Shown: positions 8,184-17,891 of the stretch, piece by piece
Numbering within the stretch: position 1 is the stretch's first letter
How the letters are laid out: each line of letters begins with the position of its first letter
Assembly: GCF_900163655.1 (NCBI RefSeq)
Contig: NZ_FWFG01000081.1
Location: 1-64,000 of the forward strand
Length of the DNA: 64,000 bases
Direction: 5' to 3'
DNA from: Brachybacterium nesterenkovii
Lineage (GTDB): Bacteria > Actinomycetota > Actinomycetes > Actinomycetales > Dermabacteraceae
Program-made: the position numbers and the translations under genes
The notes under the pieces: model-generated
Told to the model about the DNA's origin: nothing
Databases searched by the model: none
What the model saw: the letters and a program-made list of their open reading frames with translations, nothing else

Positions 8184-9575
8184 TCAGGCGCCGCGCAGGC
8201 GCTCGGCGAGGTATCCGGCGACCTGGTCGAGCGCGACGCGCTCCTGGGCCATCGTGTCGCGCTCGCGCACGGTGACGGCCTGGTCCTCGGCGGTCTCGAA
8301 ATCGACGGTGACGCAGAACGGGGTGCCGATCTCGTCCTGGCGGCGGTAGCGGCGCCCGATCGCCTGGGAGCTGTCGACCTCGACGTTCCACATCCCGCGC
8401 AGCTCGGAGGCGAGCTGCTGGGCGCGCGGGACGAGGTCCTCGCTCTTGGACAGCGGCAGCACCGCGACCTTAACGGGCGCGAGGCGCGGGTCCAGGCGCA
8501 GGACGGTGCGACGGTCGACCCCGCCCTTGGTGTTGGGAGCCTCGTCCTCGGTGTAAGCGTCCACGAGGAACGCCATCATCGAGCGGGTGAGGCCGAAGGA
8601 CGGCTCGATCACGTACGGGGTGTAGCGCTCGCCGCTGGCCTGGTCGAAGTACTGCATCTTCGTGCCGGAGGCCTCGGTGTGGCTGCCCAGGTCGAAGTCG
8701 GTGCGGTTGGCGATGCCCATGAGCTCGCCCCACTCCGAGCCCTGGAAGCCGAAGCGGTACTCGATGTCGATGGTGCCGTCGGAGTAGTGGGCGCGCTTGT
8801 CCTCCGGGACGTCGAAGCGGCGCATGTTGGCCGGGTCGATGCCGAGGTCGACGAACCAGTTCCAGCAGTCCTCGACCCAGCGGTCGAACCACTCGCCGGC
8901 CTCCTCCGGCGGAGTGAAGAACTCGATCTCCATCTGCTCGAACTCGCGGGTGCGGAAGATGAAGTTGCCGGGCGTGATCTCGTTGCGGAACGCCTTGCCG
9001 ACCTGCCCGATGCCGAAGGGCGGCTTGCGACGGGCGGCGTTGACGACGTTGAGGAAGTTCACGAAGATGCCCTGCGCGGTCTCGGGCCGTAGGTAGTGCA
9101 GTCCGGCCTCGGAGTCGACCGGGCCCAGGTAGGTCTTCATGAGGCCGGAGAACTGCTGGGGCTCGGTGTACTCGCCGCGGGTGCCGCACTTGGGGCACGG
9201 GACCTCGGCGAGGCCGCCCTCGGGGGCGCGCCCCTTCTTCTCCTCGAACTCCTCGATGAGGTGGTCCTCGCGGTGGCGGCTGTGGCAGCTCTTGCACTCG
9301 ACGAGGGGGTCGGTGAACGTCGCGACGTGACCGGAGGCCTCCCACACCTTCTTGGGCAGGATGATCGAGGAGTCGAGCCCGACCATGTCCTCGCGCCCCT
9401 GGACGAAGGTGCGCCACCACTGCCGCCGGATGTTCTCCTTGAGCTCCGTGCCGAGGGGCCCGTAGTCCCAGGCGGAGCGCGTACCGCCGTAGATCTCACC
9501 GGCCGGGAAGACGAATCCGCGCTTCTTCGCGAGCGCGATGACGTTGTCCAGGGCTGAGGGGGCGGGCTTTGCCAC
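8184..9575 (-). CDS. glyS: Glycyl-tRNA synthetase (class II, dimeric type)
   Basis: Charges tRNA-Gly; the single-chain homodimeric form of 463 residues used by actinobacteria. The N-terminus carries [14 protein letters not shown], the insertion has two zinc-type Cys pairs (CKSCHSRH and CPKCGTRG), and the class II catalytic core includes [18 protein letters not shown]-x-P and the late motif [10 protein letters not shown]. The C-terminal anticodon domain begins near [10 protein letters not shown]. The start is GTG 9575, preceded by AGGAG at good spacing; any longer frame runs into the divergent znuA promoter. No T-box leader is seen between it and znuA. Gene symbol usage varies (glyS or glyQS). 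Confidence 0.95.
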   Translation of the reverse strand: MAKPAPSALDNVIALAKKRGFVFPAGEIYGGTRSAWDYGPLGTELKENIRRQWWRTFVQGREDMVGLDSSIILPKKVWEASGHVATFTDPLVECKSCHSRHREDHLIEEFEEKKGRAPEGGLAEVPCPKCGTRGEYTEPQQFSGLMKTYLGPVDSEAGLHYLRPETAQGIFVNFLNVVNAARRKPPFGIGQVGKAFRNEITPGNFIFRTREFEQMEIEFFTPPEEAGEWFDRWVEDCWNWFVDLGIDPANMRRFDVPEDKRAHYSDGTIDIEYRFGFQGSEWGELMGIANRTDFDLGSHTEASGTKMQYFDQASGERYTPYVIEPSFGLTRSMMAFLVDAYTEDEAPNTKGGVDRRTVLRLDPRLAPVKVAVLPLSKSEDLVPRAQQLASELRGMWNVEVDSSQAIGRRYRRQDEIGTPFCVTVDFETAEDQAVTVRERDTMAQERVALDQVAGYLAERLRGA

Positions 9576-9656
9576 GACGGGTCTCCTGCGGTCTTCGGGG
9601 GGCGCACGCGCATGCCGCGTGCCCGCCCAGCATATCCAGGGCGCCTGTCCCTCGAC

Positions 9657-9693
9657 TTGCCCGACCTCCCCCACTTGTTGATAATGATTGTCA
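9657..9693 (+). promoter_or_regulatory. znuA promoter with overlapping Zur operator; leaderless start
   Basis: TGATAATGATTGTCA at 9679-9693 is a near-palindrome (6 of 7 pairs around the centre) matching the Zur consensus form TGAnAATnATTnTCA. It covers a -10 hexamer GATAAT (9680-9685), 17 bases after a -35-like TTGCCC (9657-9662). Transcription should start at about 9692, on the ATG at 9693, and no ribosome binding site is present, so the message should be leaderless and Zur binding should shut the promoter. Confidence 0.7.
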
Positions 9694-10682
9694 TGCGAAC
9701 GTCGCTTCACCTCTCCTCCGCCCGCAACGCGCCCCGGCCCGCCGCTCCCGGACGCCGCAGCGTCCTGGCCGCAGGCCTCGTCGCGCCCCTCGCGCTCGCC
9801 CTGTCGGCCTGCGGAGCGCAGGCAGGCTCCGACCGCCCCCTCGTCGTCGTGAGCTGCTACGGGATCGAGTACGCGGCCCGACTCGTCGCGGGCGACGCCG
9901 CCGAGGTTGCGAGCCTCGCCAAGCCGGGGCAGGAGCCGCACGATCTCGAGCTCTCCGTCTCCGAGATCGCCGGGCTCGAGAAGGTCGACGTGATCATCCG
10001 CATCCCCGGCTTCCAGACCGCGCTCGACGAGGCGATCACCGCCCGCGGCCTCGAGGACCGGGTGCTCGACGTCTCGACGGTCGTCACGCTCCTCCCCCTC
10101 GAGGAGCATGCGGAGGACCACGGCGGCGAGGAGACCGGCGCCGACGGGCACGAGGGCCACGACCATGGCGGGCTCGACCCCCACATGTGGACCGACCCCA
10201 CGCTCCTGGCCGCCCTCGCGACCGCCCTCGGCGAGCACCTGGGCGCCGTGGCCCCCGAGGAGAAGGAGACGTTCACGGCCTCCGCCGCCGAGGCCGTCCG
10301 ACTCCTCGAGGAGCTCGATGCCGAGCTGCAGCAGACCTTCGGCGCCGTCGAGGGCGAGAAGGTGTTCGTGACCAGCCACACCGCCTTCGGCTACCTCGCC
10401 CAGCGCTACGGCCTCGAGCAGATCGGGATCTCGGGCATCGACCCCGAGGTCGAGCCCTCCCCGCAGCGCCTCCTCGAGCTGCAGCAGGTCATCTCCGAGC
10501 GCGGCGTGACCACGGTGTTCTTCGAGGAGAGCGCCTCCCCCAAGGTGGCCGGGACCCTCGCGCGGAACGTCGGTGTGAGCTCGGCGTCGCTCGACAACCT
10601 CGAGACCCATCTCGACGCGTCGAAGGACTACCGTGCAGTGATGCGAGAGAACGCCGCGAAGCTCGTGGAGAGCTGGGCATGA
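9693..10682 (+). CDS. znuA: Zinc ABC transporter substrate-binding lipoprotein
   Basis: Cluster A-I metal-binding protein of 329 residues that catches Zn2+ outside the membrane and delivers it to ZnuBC. It has a twin-arginine-like basic stretch and lipobox ending at Cys40 (LSAC), metal-ligand histidines His83 (EPHDLE), His164 (LDPHMW) and His229 (VTSHTAF), the late acidic ligand in GIDPE, and the His/Asp/Glu-rich loop at 139-158 that marks zinc rather than manganese members. First gene of znuA-znuC-znuB-zur; its TGA overlaps the znuC ATG. The ATG at 9693 is supported by the promoter architecture. Confidence 0.92.
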   Translation: MRTSLHLSSARNAPRPAAPGRRSVLAAGLVAPLALALSACGAQAGSDRPLVVVSCYGIEYAARLVAGDAAEVASLAKPGQEPHDLELSVSEIAGLEKVDVIIRIPGFQTALDEAITARGLEDRVLDVSTVVTLLPLEEHAEDHGGEETGADGHEGHDHGGLDPHMWTDPTLLAALATALGEHLGAVAPEEKETFTASAAEAVRLLEELDAELQQTFGAVEGEKVFVTSHTAFGYLAQRYGLEQIGISGIDPEVEPSPQRLLELQQVISERGVTTVFFEESASPKVAGTLARNVGVSSASLDNLETHLDASKDYRAVMRENAAKLVESWA

Positions 10683-11437
10683 GCCACCCCGTCGCCGAGA
10701 CGCCGGTCATCTCGGTGCGCGACCTCGACGTCCACCTCGGATCGGCGCAGATCCTGCACGGCGTCTCGCTCGACGTCCGCCCGGGAGAGCTCGTCGCCCT
10801 GCTGGGGTCCAACGGCTCGGGCAAGTCCACGCTGCTGCGCACGATCGTCGGGATCCTCCCCGCGCGCCGCGGCACGGTCGAGCTGTGGGGGCGCCCGGTC
10901 CAGGAGCGCCCCGTCCACGACCGCATCGGCTACGTCCCCCAGCACAGCGCGGAGACCGGGTCGATCCCGGCGACCGCCCGCGAGACCGTCGCGATCGGCC
11001 TGCTCGGAGCACGCCGCTGGCGGACCCGGGGACGCGATCCGCGCGTCGAGGCGCTCCTGGCCGATGTCGGACTCACCGAGCTCGCCGAACGACCCATCAC
11101 CCAGATGTCCGGCGGCCAGCGCCAGCGGGTCATGATCGCCCGCGCGCTCGTGCGCCGGCCCGAGCTGCTGGTCCTCGACGAGCCCTTCGCCGGCGTCGAC
11201 CTCGAGACCCAGGCGAGCCTGGCCCGGCTCATCACCCGCCTCGCCGCACGAGGCACCACCGTCGTCATCGTGCTCCACGAGCTCGGGCTCCTGGCCGAGG
11301 AGATCACCCGCACCGTCGTCCTCGACGCCGGGCGCGTCATCCACGACGGCGACCCCGCCGACCGGCCGCACCTCGACCCCGGCCATGAGCACATCGTCAG
11401 ACCCGAGGAGTGTCTCGGACAGGAGCTGCACCCGTGA
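10679..11437 (+). CDS. znuC: Zinc ABC transporter ATP-binding protein
   Basis: ATPase of the zinc importer, 252 residues. Walker A is GSNGSGKST, the signature is [15 protein letters not shown], Walker B is [12 protein letters not shown], and the switch His is in IVLHELG. The Q-loop lies in YVPQ. The ATG at 10679 overlaps the znuA stop (ATGA), and the gene ends in a GTGA overlap with znuB, so all three subunits are translationally coupled. Zinc specificity is inferred from the operon, since cluster A-I ATPases do not themselves reveal the metal. Confidence 0.93.
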   Translation: MSHPVAETPVISVRDLDVHLGSAQILHGVSLDVRPGELVALLGSNGSGKSTLLRTIVGILPARRGTVELWGRPVQERPVHDRIGYVPQHSAETGSIPATARETVAIGLLGARRWRTRGRDPRVEALLADVGLTELAERPITQMSGGQRQRVMIARALVRRPELLVLDEPFAGVDLETQASLARLITRLAARGTTVVIVLHELGLLAEEITRTVVLDAGRVIHDGDPADRPHLDPGHEHIVRPEECLGQELHP

Positions 11438-12309
11438 CCGTCACCCCGTGGGACCTGCTGACGTCCGACATCATGCGCTACCCCCTGATCATCGCCGTGC
11501 TGATGGGCGTGACCGCCCCGGTGGTCGGGACCTACCTCGTCCAGAAGCGCCTCTCGCTGCTCGGGGACGGCCTGGGCCACGTGGCCCTGACCGGCGTGGC
11601 CGTCGGCTGGCTCGTCGGCGCCTGGGTCCAGACCACGCCCCACGACCTGCTCGCGATCCCCGGGGCGCTGCTGGCCTCCGTGATCGGCGCGCTCGTGATC
11701 GAGCTCGTGCGGGAGGTCGGGCACACCAGCCGCGACGTCGCCCTCGCGATCCTGTTCTACGGCGGCATCGCCGGGGGCGTCGTCATCATCCAGCTCGCCG
11801 GCGGCACCTCGCAGTCGCTCATGGGCTACCTGTTCGGCTCGCTGGCGACGGTCACGGGCACGGACCTGGTGATCGCCCTGATCCTCGCCGTGATCGTGCT
11901 GGCAATCGGCGTGGGCCTGTCCCAGCTGCTGCACGCGGTCACGAGCGACGAGGAGTACGCGCGGGCCGCGGGCCTGCCCGTCCGGGCGGTCAACATCCTC
12001 ATCGCCGTCCTCGCCGCCCTCACGGTGACGCTGGCGATGCGGATCGTCGGCGCGCTCATGGTCTCCGCGCTCATGATCGTCCCCGTCGCCGCCGCGCAGA
12101 CGATGGTGATCGGCTTCGCACGCACCATGCGCACCGCGATGGCGATCGGGGTGGCCTGCAGCCTCGGGGGCCTCGTGCTGACCGCCTACGTCGACCTGCC
12201 GCCGGGCGGCGTGATCGTCCTGCTGACGATCGCGGTGTACGCCACCGGGCTGGGCCTGCGCGTCGCGCGGGGAGCGTCGTCGTCCGGGGCCGGCGCGCAC
12301 GCCCGCTGA
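11434..12309 (+). CDS. znuB: Zinc ABC transporter permease
   Basis: Membrane subunit of the ABC-3 (ZnuB/MntB) family, 291 residues with about eight hydrophobic helices. Family features include LVQKRLSLLGDGLGHVALTG near the N-terminus, the cytoplasmic SDEEYARAAG segment that contacts the ATPase, and the ALTVTLAMRIVGALMVSALMIVPVA helix pair typical of the fold. The GTG at 11434 (AGGAG eleven bases upstream, GTGA overlap with znuC) is preferred over a GTG at 11410 that would overlap znuC by 28 bases. Confidence 0.92.
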   Translation: MTVTPWDLLTSDIMRYPLIIAVLMGVTAPVVGTYLVQKRLSLLGDGLGHVALTGVAVGWLVGAWVQTTPHDLLAIPGALLASVIGALVIELVREVGHTSRDVALAILFYGGIAGGVVIIQLAGGTSQSLMGYLFGSLATVTGTDLVIALILAVIVLAIGVGLSQLLHAVTSDEEYARAAGLPVRAVNILIAVLAALTVTLAMRIVGALMVSALMIVPVAAAQTMVIGFARTMRTAMAIGVACSLGGLVLTAYVDLPPGGVIVLLTIAVYATGLGLRVARGASSSGAGAHAR

Positions 12310-12335
12310 GCACGCGCATGGGAGACAATCGGAGC

Positions 12336-12743
12336 ATGGAATCGTCACCGAGGCCCCGGACCACGAAGCAGCGCACCGCCCTGCTCGCGACGCTCGAGCG
12401 CCAGGACGACTTCCGCAGCGCCCAGCAGATCCACGAGCAGATGAAGGCCGACGGCGAGACCGTGGGCCTAGCCACCGTCTACCGCAACCTGCAGGCCCTG
12501 GCCGAGAGCGGGCAGGTGGATGTGCTGGTGACCGACGACGGCGAGTCCATCTACCGCCAGTGCGCGCAGGAGGATCACCATCATCACCTCGTGTGCCGCC
12601 GGTGCGGGCGCACGGTCGAGTTCCTGTCGCCGGGGCTGGAGGACTGGGCGCAGAAGGTCGCCTCCGAGCACGGGTACACCGAGCTCGAGCACACGATGGA
12701 GATCTTCGGCCTGTGCCCGGAGCACTCCCCCGCCGCCTCCTGA
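12336..12743 (+). CDS. zur: Fur-family repressor, probable Zur
   Basis: Metal-sensing repressor of 135 residues: an N-terminal winged helix (KQRTALLATLERQDDF...GLATVYRNLQAL), the His cluster DHHHHLVC, the first structural Cys pair CRRCG and a last Cys-x2-His (CPEHS) where many members have a second Cys pair. Its place at the end of the zinc uptake operon, together with the operator on the znuA promoter, supports zinc sensing and self-regulation; Fur and Zur are not separable by sequence alone. The start is ATG 12336 with GGGAGA ten bases upstream; an in-frame ATG at 12318 lacks a ribosome binding site. Confidence 0.85.
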   Translation: MESSPRPRTTKQRTALLATLERQDDFRSAQQIHEQMKADGETVGLATVYRNLQALAESGQVDVLVTDDGESIYRQCAQEDHHHHLVCRRCGRTVEFLSPGLEDWAQKVASEHGYTELEHTMEIFGLCPEHSPAAS

Positions 12744-13291
12744 TGATGGAGCGGATCCTCGACCTGCCCCTCGTCGCGGCCGTCGGCGTCCTGTGGGTGA
12801 TCGTGCTGTGCCGCGCCGGGGCGACCTATGCCCTCGGGCGCCTGGCCGGGACCTGGGCCCAGCGCGGCCGGATCGGCGCGTTCCTCGAGGGCCCTCGCGT
12901 GTCCAGGGCGCAGGAGTCCGTGCGCCGCTGGGGCGCTCCGGTGGTCGCGGTGAGCTTCCTGACGGTCGGCTTCCAGACCGCGATGAATGCCGCGGCGGGG
13001 CTCACGCGGATGCCGCTGACGCGCTACGTCCCCGCCCTCGTGGTCGGGGGCTTCGCCTGGGCGGTGCTGTACGCGACGATCGGGCTGGCGGCCTTCGTCA
13101 TGTGGCTCGAGCTGTCCCTGCTGAGCCCGTGGGCGGCCGTCGCCGGGGCCGTGCTCCTCGTCGTCGTGATCGCGCTGCTGGTGCGCCGACGGCTCAGCTC
13201 CCGCGCGCAGGCTCCTGCTCCCGCGGATCCGTCGGCTGGGGAGCATCGATCGCCCCGCCGTAGCGACGATCGCGCCGCGCGTACTCGGTGA
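12743..13291 (+). CDS. DedA/VTT-family small membrane protein
   Basis: The 182-residue product has about four hydrophobic segments and the DedA-like block from [16 protein letters not shown] through [16 protein letters not shown] to GGFAWAVLY, corresponding to the R-x-G-x3-VF-x-RF...AG-x-MP-x2-RF pattern of VTT-domain proteins, which act in undecaprenyl-phosphate or phospholipid flipping. The first ATG overlaps the zur stop (TGATG), so it is probably the last gene of the zinc operon. Its 3' end overlaps the opposite-strand uppS gene by 98 bases. A link to undecaprenyl carrier handling beside uppS is attractive but is inference. Confidence 0.7.
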   Translation: MMERILDLPLVAAVGVLWVIVLCRAGATYALGRLAGTWAQRGRIGAFLEGPRVSRAQESVRRWGAPVVAVSFLTVGFQTAMNAAAGLTRMPLTRYVPALVVGGFAWAVLYATIGLAAFVMWLELSLLSPWAAVAGAVLLVVVIALLVRRRLSSRAQAPAPADPSAGEHRSPRRSDDRAARTR

Positions 13292-14021
13292 TCGCGCGCC
13301 ACAGGACGCGCCGGTCGACGTCGGGCCACAGCTCGGGGACGAACACGAGCTCCGCGTAGGCGGCATGCCACAGCAGGAAGTTGGAGGTCCGCTGCTCCCC
13401 GCTCGTGCGCAGGAACAGGTCGACCTCCGGCATCTCCGGGTCGTTCAGGCGTCGCCCGAGGTTCTTCTCGGTGATCGCCCGCGCCGAGAGCCTGCCCGCG
13501 CGGGCCTCCTGGGCGATCTCGCGGACGGCATCGACGATCTCGGCGCGGCCGCCGTGGTTGACGCACATGTACAGCGTCATCCGCGTGTTGTTCCGCGTGA
13601 GCTCCTCGGCCTCCCGCAGCTCGGCGATGACCGACCCCCACAGGCGCTGCTCGCGGCCGACCCAGATGATCCGCACGCCCCAGCTGTTCAGGGTGTCGCG
13701 CTGGCGGCGGAGAACGGAGCGCGAGAAGCCCATGAGGAAGCGCACCTCCTCCGGCGAGCGCTTCCAGTTCTCCGTCGAGAAGGCGTAGGCGGACAGGTGG
13801 GTGACGCCGATCTGCAGCGCCCCGGCGACGACGTCCAGCAACGCCGCCTCCCCCGCCTCATGGCCCGCGGTGCGCGGGAGGCCGCGCTGGTTGGCCCAGC
13901 GGCCGTTGCCGTCCATGACGACGGCGACGTGGTGCGGGATCACGGCCGACGGCAGCTGCGGGGGCCGTGCCCCGCTCGGGTGCTCGAACGGCTCGACGGG
14001 GGCGGGGCGGGGAGACGGCAT
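13194..14021 (-). CDS. uppS: Isoprenyl transferase (undecaprenyl diphosphate synthase family)
   Basis: Cis-prenyltransferase of 275 residues making the polyprenyl carrier for cell-wall synthesis. The substrate-binding motif [13 protein letters not shown] places the catalytic Asp at residue 37; downstream are [15 protein letters not shown] and the C-terminal block [24 protein letters not shown]. The first 25 residues are a proline-rich extension. It lies 31 bases after recO in the same direction, the usual actinobacterial pair. The chain length made (C50 decaprenyl or C55) cannot be told here. Confidence 0.93.
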   Translation of the reverse strand: MPSPRPAPVEPFEHPSGARPPQLPSAVIPHHVAVVMDGNGRWANQRGLPRTAGHEAGEAALLDVVAGALQIGVTHLSAYAFSTENWKRSPEEVRFLMGFSRSVLRRQRDTLNSWGVRIIWVGREQRLWGSVIAELREAEELTRNNTRMTLYMCVNHGGRAEIVDAVREIAQEARAGRLSARAITEKNLGRRLNDPEMPEVDLFLRTSGEQRTSNFLLWHAAYAELVFVPELWPDVDRRVLWRAITEYARRDRRYGGAIDAPQPTDPREQEPARGS

Positions 14022-14052
14022 GGGGCCCAGGATACTGACGGCGCAGTGCCGT

Positions 14053-14784
14053 TCAGCGCTCGACGTAGTGCAGGGCGCGCACGCCGCGCTCGAGATGCCA
14101 GGTGATGGAGTCGGCGATGAGGCGGCTGGCCTCGAGCTGGATCGTCGCGTCGGCGCGCAGCGTGCTCTCCCAGTCCCCCGCGAGCAGGTAGATCATGTGC
14201 TCGATCGCTCCCTGGCGCACGGCGACGGCGCCCGGTCGGCGGCATGCGGAGCAGACGAGGCCGCCCGCGGCGACGTCATAGGCGTGGTGCGGCCCCTCGG
14301 CGCCGCACAACGCGCAGGTGCGCAGATCCGGCGCCCAGCCGGCGTGCGCGAGGGTGCGCAGTAAGAAGGCGTCGAGCACGAGCGAGGGCGGGATGCGGCT
14401 TGCGGCGGCGGTGCGCAGCGCGCCGACGAGCAGGAGGAACTGCTGGGCATTGGGGTCCACGACCTCGTCGGTGAGGCGGTCCGTGGTCTCCAGCATCGCG
14501 GAGGCCGCCGTGTAGCGGGCGTAGTCGGAGCTGATGCCCTCGGCGAAGGTCTCGATCGTGACCACCTGCGTCACCGTGTGCAGGGTGCGGCCGGTGTGCA
14601 GCTGGACGTCGATCAGCCCGAACGGCTCCAGGCGCGCGCCAAAGCGGCTGCCCGTGCGCCGCACGCCCTTGGCGACCGCGCGGACCTTGCCGTGGCGGCG
14701 CGTGAGCAGGGTGATGATGCGGTCGGCCTCCCCGAGGGGGTGCGTGCGCAGCACGATCGCGTGGTCCCGGTAGAGCTTCTGCAT
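14053..14784 (-). CDS. recO: DNA repair protein RecO
   Basis: Recombination mediator of 243 residues that loads RecA with RecR. The N-terminal OB-fold shows [19 protein letters not shown] and ending [10 protein letters not shown]-x-RLEPF, and the C-terminal part carries a four-Cys zinc site (CALCG and CSACRR). A -10-like TAGATT lies at 14794-14799, nine bases from the ATG, with no ribosome binding site, so the message is probably near-leaderless. Followed by uppS. Confidence 0.92.
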   Translation of the reverse strand: MQKLYRDHAIVLRTHPLGEADRIITLLTRRHGKVRAVAKGVRRTGSRFGARLEPFGLIDVQLHTGRTLHTVTQVVTIETFAEGISSDYARYTAASAMLETTDRLTDEVVDPNAQQFLLLVGALRTAAASRIPPSLVLDAFLLRTLAHAGWAPDLRTCALCGAEGPHHAYDVAAGGLVCSACRRPGAVAVRQGAIEHMIYLLAGDWESTLRADATIQLEASRLIADSITWHLERGVRALHYVER

Positions 14785-14796
14785 GACGGGTCGAAT

Positions 14797-15735
14797 CTAC
14801 CGCGCGCTCTCGGCCGCGACCTGCTCCGCCTCGACCAGCCCCGCGTCGAGGAGAGCAGCATCGTGCAGAGCGCGTCGCACCGCACGGATCCCCGGGTGCC
14901 CGGCACGCCCGGACCGGACCGCCGTGTAGACCGATCGGCGCGGCATCCCCGGCAGCCGCAGCGCCCGTGTCCCGTCGAGATGCGTGCTCGCGACCAGGGC
15001 GGGGATGAGCGCGACGGCATGCCCGGTCCGCACGAAGTGGACCTGCAGCAGCGGGTCCGGGGTCTCGACGAGGATCGCGGGCTCGATCCCGTGGCGGCGC
15101 AGCTCGGCACGCTGCCAGAGGCCCGCGGCGGTGTCATCGGGCTCGAGCACCCAGCGGGCGTGGTGCAGGTCGGAGAGGGCTGCCGGGCGAGACCACGGCC
15201 CGCGCTCCGGGACCACGAGCAGGAGGTCATCGGCGATCAGCTCCGCCCGGTCGATGCCGGGGACGAGCGCGTCGCGGGCGCCGGGGAACTCCTCGCCGAG
15301 GACCAGATCGAACTCGTGCGAGCGCAGGCCCGCGATCGCCTCCGGGAGCTCGCGCTGGGCGAAGACGAGGCGCAGGGCCGGGTGCTCGGCCTCGAGCGCG
15401 GTCAGGGCGCGGGGCGCGATCGTCAGCAGCGGCGTCTGGAACGAGGCGATCCGCAGGAGACCGCCCACCTCGCCCGCGGCCTCGCGCAGCTCGGACTCGG
15501 CGCGCTCGAGGCGCTCGGCGACGGCATCGGCGTGGGCGACGAGCCCGAGCGCCGCATCGGTGAGGCGCACCCGGCGCCCCGCGCGCTCGAGCAGCGGGAC
15601 GCCCGCCTCGCGCTCGAGGCGGGCCAGCTGCTGGGAGACCGCCGAGGGGCTGCAGAACTGGGCCCGGGCCACGGCCGAGACCGTGCCGAGTCGGTGCAGC
15701 TCCGCGAGCAGGCGCAGGCGCTGGACGTCGAGCAT
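14797..15735 (-). CDS. LysR-family transcriptional regulator
   Basis: A 312-residue LTTR: winged helix at residues 1-60 with LAELHRLGTVSAVARAQFCSPSAVSQQ pattern (helix 2-3), linker helix, and a periplasmic-binding-like effector domain from about residue 90. The start is ATG 15735 with GGGGAGG seven bases upstream. It is divergent from an EamA-family exporter, the standard arrangement in which an LTTR controls the neighbour. A 15-bp inverted repeat in between is a likely operator. Residues in the N-terminal half resemble IciA/ArgP-like and metabolite-export regulators, but the effector is unknown. Confidence 0.85.
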   Translation of the reverse strand: MLDVQRLRLLAELHRLGTVSAVARAQFCSPSAVSQQLARLEREAGVPLLERAGRRVRLTDAALGLVAHADAVAERLERAESELREAAGEVGGLLRIASFQTPLLTIAPRALTALEAEHPALRLVFAQRELPEAIAGLRSHEFDLVLGEEFPGARDALVPGIDRAELIADDLLLVVPERGPWSRPAALSDLHHARWVLEPDDTAAGLWQRAELRRHGIEPAILVETPDPLLQVHFVRTGHAVALIPALVASTHLDGTRALRLPGMPRRSVYTAVRSGRAGHPGIRAVRRALHDAALLDAGLVEAEQVAAESAR

Positions 15736-15807
15736 CGTGCACCTCCCCTCTCCCCGGGCCTCGCCCGGGCCGGCATCGCCGAGAACGCGAACCTGCCCCC
15801 GAGACTA

Positions 15808-15822
15808 TGAAGCTCTGCTTCA
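15808..15822. promoter_or_regulatory. Inverted repeat, likely LysR operator
   Basis: TGAAGCTCTGCTTCA is a perfect palindrome (6-bp arms, 3-base centre) in the 146-base divergent gap between the LysR gene and the EamA transporter, and fits the T-N11-A form of LTTR recognition sites. Confidence 0.5.
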
Positions 15823-15881
15823 CACGTCCCGTCAGATGATAGCGATGGACTGAATCATGGTGGACCGGGGATCCTGGACCC

Positions 15882-16892
15882 GTGACCCGCTCCTCCACCT
15901 CCCCCGTCCCTGCATCCACGACGGCCGGCCCCACGATGGCCGGACCCGTGGCGATGGTGCTCGGCTCGTGCGTGTCGCTGCAGATCGGGGCGGCCTTCGC
16001 CGCGCAACTGTTCGGCCCTCTCGGCTCCTGGGGCGTCACCTGCCTGCGCCTGGGCATGGCGGCCACGGTCCTGCTGCTCGCGGTCCGCCCTGCCCTCCAC
16101 CGCTGGGACCGGGCGCAGTGGCGCGGCGTGATCCTGTTCGGCCTCGCCCTCGGAGCGATGAACGGAAGCTTCTACGCCTCGATCGCCCGCATCCCCCTCG
16201 GGGCGGCCGTCGCGATCGAGTTCCTCGGGCCCCTCGTCCTGTCGGCGATCCTGTCGCGGCGCGGCGCGGACCTGCTGTGCGTGCTCGTGGCGCTCCTCGG
16301 CGTCTCGATGTTCGGCGTGGAGAGCCTCACGGGAGGTGCCGCACTCGATCCGCTGGGCGTGGTCTTCGCCCTGATCGCCGGCGTCTTCTGGGCGGGATAC
16401 ATCCTGGCGAGCGCCCACGTGGGGCGCCTCGTCCCGGGGCACGGCGGTCTGGCCGCGGCCGTCGGCATCGGCGCTCTCGCGATCCTCCCCCTCGGGGCCG
16501 ACGGCGGCGCCACGGGACTGGCCGATCCGCACCTGGCCCTGCTGGCCCTCGGCTGTGCGCTGCTGGCCTCCGTGATCCCCTACTCCCTCGAGCTGTCGGC
16601 GCTGCGCAGCCTCCCCAGCCGCGTGTTCGGCGTCCTGCTCTCCCTCGAGCCCGCCGTCGCCGGTCTCGCCGGGCTGATCCTGCTGGGACAGCCGCTCACG
16701 GCACTGACCGCCCTCGCGATCGTCCTGGTCGTCGCCGCGAGCATCGGCATCACGCTCACGGCCCGACGGACGGGCACCACGGCATCGGAAACAGGCACGG
16801 CCCCGAATGACGACTCGGTCCCGGACGGACGCACGGGCGGGGAGGCGGAGCGCTCCGGTGAGGGCTCGGTCCTCGCCACGCCGATCGGATGA
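15882..16892 (+). CDS. EamA/RhtA-family drug-metabolite exporter
   Basis: Inner-membrane transporter of 336 residues with about ten hydrophobic helices in two EamA repeats. Visible marks include GSCVSLQIGAAFAAQLFGPLG near the N-terminus, IPLGAAVAIEFLGPL ending helix four, and SYSLEL-like IPYSLELSALRSLPSRVFG followed by LEPAVAGL, which is the pattern of RhtA (threonine/homoserine exporter)-type members. A polar tail of about 50 residues follows. The start is taken as GTG 15882. The divergent LysR gene probably regulates it. Amino-acid efflux is a reasonable guess, not shown. Confidence 0.78.
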   Translation: MTRSSTSPVPASTTAGPTMAGPVAMVLGSCVSLQIGAAFAAQLFGPLGSWGVTCLRLGMAATVLLLAVRPALHRWDRAQWRGVILFGLALGAMNGSFYASIARIPLGAAVAIEFLGPLVLSAILSRRGADLLCVLVALLGVSMFGVESLTGGAALDPLGVVFALIAGVFWAGYILASAHVGRLVPGHGGLAAAVGIGALAILPLGADGGATGLADPHLALLALGCALLASVIPYSLELSALRSLPSRVFGVLLSLEPAVAGLAGLILLGQPLTALTALAIVLVVAASIGITLTARRTGTTASETGTAPNDDSVPDGRTGGEAERSGEGSVLATPIG

Positions 16893-16928
16893 GCCGAGCC
16901 CTTCTCTGGCCGGTGGTGCAATAGGCGT

Positions 16929-17891
16929 GTGCGCTTCACGATCATCGGCGCGGGAACCATCGGCCTGACGGACGCGCATCTGCTGAGCCGCGTGCACGAC
17001 GTGGACTACGTGGTCCCCGATGGACGTCGCTCGGCCTATGAGGGCTCCTTCCACCTGCATCTCCATGATCTCCGAGACGGGACGGACAGCGTCCGCGAGT
17101 TCACCCCTCGCCTGCTGTCCGACGTCAGCGCGTCCGAGGCGGATGCGATCCTCGTCATGGCCCCCGGGGATCGGCTCCCGGAGCTGCTCCCCCACCTGGC
17201 GTCGTCGGCTCCGCCGCATATTCCCCTCGTGCTGATGCTCAACCGGTGGGGCCTCGAGCGCGAGGCGCGCCTGCATCTGCCGCGTTCGAGGTTCCACCTC
17301 GGTCTCCCGTCCCAGGTCGGCGGCGGGAGGCAGGGACGGCACGTCCATGCCACCGTCTTCCGCACCGGGACGGTGCTCGAGACCGGTCATGCCGCGGGAC
17401 GCCGCGTCATGGATGCCATCGAGGAGGCGTTCCGCGCAGCGGGGCTCTCCGTGGCGCGCCAGCGCCGCATGAGCGACTGGCTGCGCATCCACTGCCTCCA
17501 GCAGTCGCTCACCGCCGCGCCTCTGCTGGACGCCGGCGGCTACGACGAGCTCATCGGTGATCGGGCGCGTGCGCGGGACCTGGTGCTGGCGTTTCGCGAG
17601 GGGCTGCGCACCTGCCGCGCCGCCGGCTCACCGCCCGGCCTGCTGTGGCCCTCTCCGCTGTTCCGCCTCCCGGCACCGGTCGTCACGCGCCTCATGCAGG
17701 GCATGTTCGCCGATGCCGATGTTCGCACGATGGTCATCCGCCGCAGCGCGCACGGGATGCCGGAATGGATCTCGGGCTTCCGAGACATCCACGCCTCAGC
17801 GATGGCCGCGGGGCTGAGCACGCCGATGCTCGACCGCCAGGCCCGCGTCCTCGATCGATGCGCGCGGGATCCCGGCGCACCCGGCCGCTGA
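16929..17891 (+). CDS. PanE/ApbA-like (ketopantoate reductase family) protein
   Basis: A 320-residue Rossmann protein opening with MRFTIIGAGTIGLT, the dinucleotide site of the ketopantoate reductase and related family. The helix-rich second half fits the family C-terminal domain, but the ketopantoate reductase catalytic Lys/Asn/Glu pattern is not obvious and the middle is Arg/His-rich, so another substrate is likely. GTG 16929 is used; bases upstream (CAATAG) are AT-richer than surroundings, but no clear ribosome binding site exists. Monocistronic, converging on leuA across a hairpin. Confidence 0.6.
   Translation: MRFTIIGAGTIGLTDAHLLSRVHDVDYVVPDGRRSAYEGSFHLHLHDLRDGTDSVREFTPRLLSDVSASEADAILVMAPGDRLPELLPHLASSAPPHIPLVLMLNRWGLEREARLHLPRSRFHLGLPSQVGGGRQGRHVHATVFRTGTVLETGHAAGRRVMDAIEEAFRAAGLSVARQRRMSDWLRIHCLQQSLTAAPLLDAGGYDELIGDRARARDLVLAFREGLRTCRAAGSPPGLLWPSPLFRLPAPVVTRLMQGMFADADVRTMVIRRSAHGMPEWISGFRDIHASAMAAGLSTPMLDRQARVLDRCARDPGAPGR

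Noticed and set aside
9576-9692. T-box leader for glyS
   Set aside because: The gap is short and lacks a T-box sequence or specifier stem.
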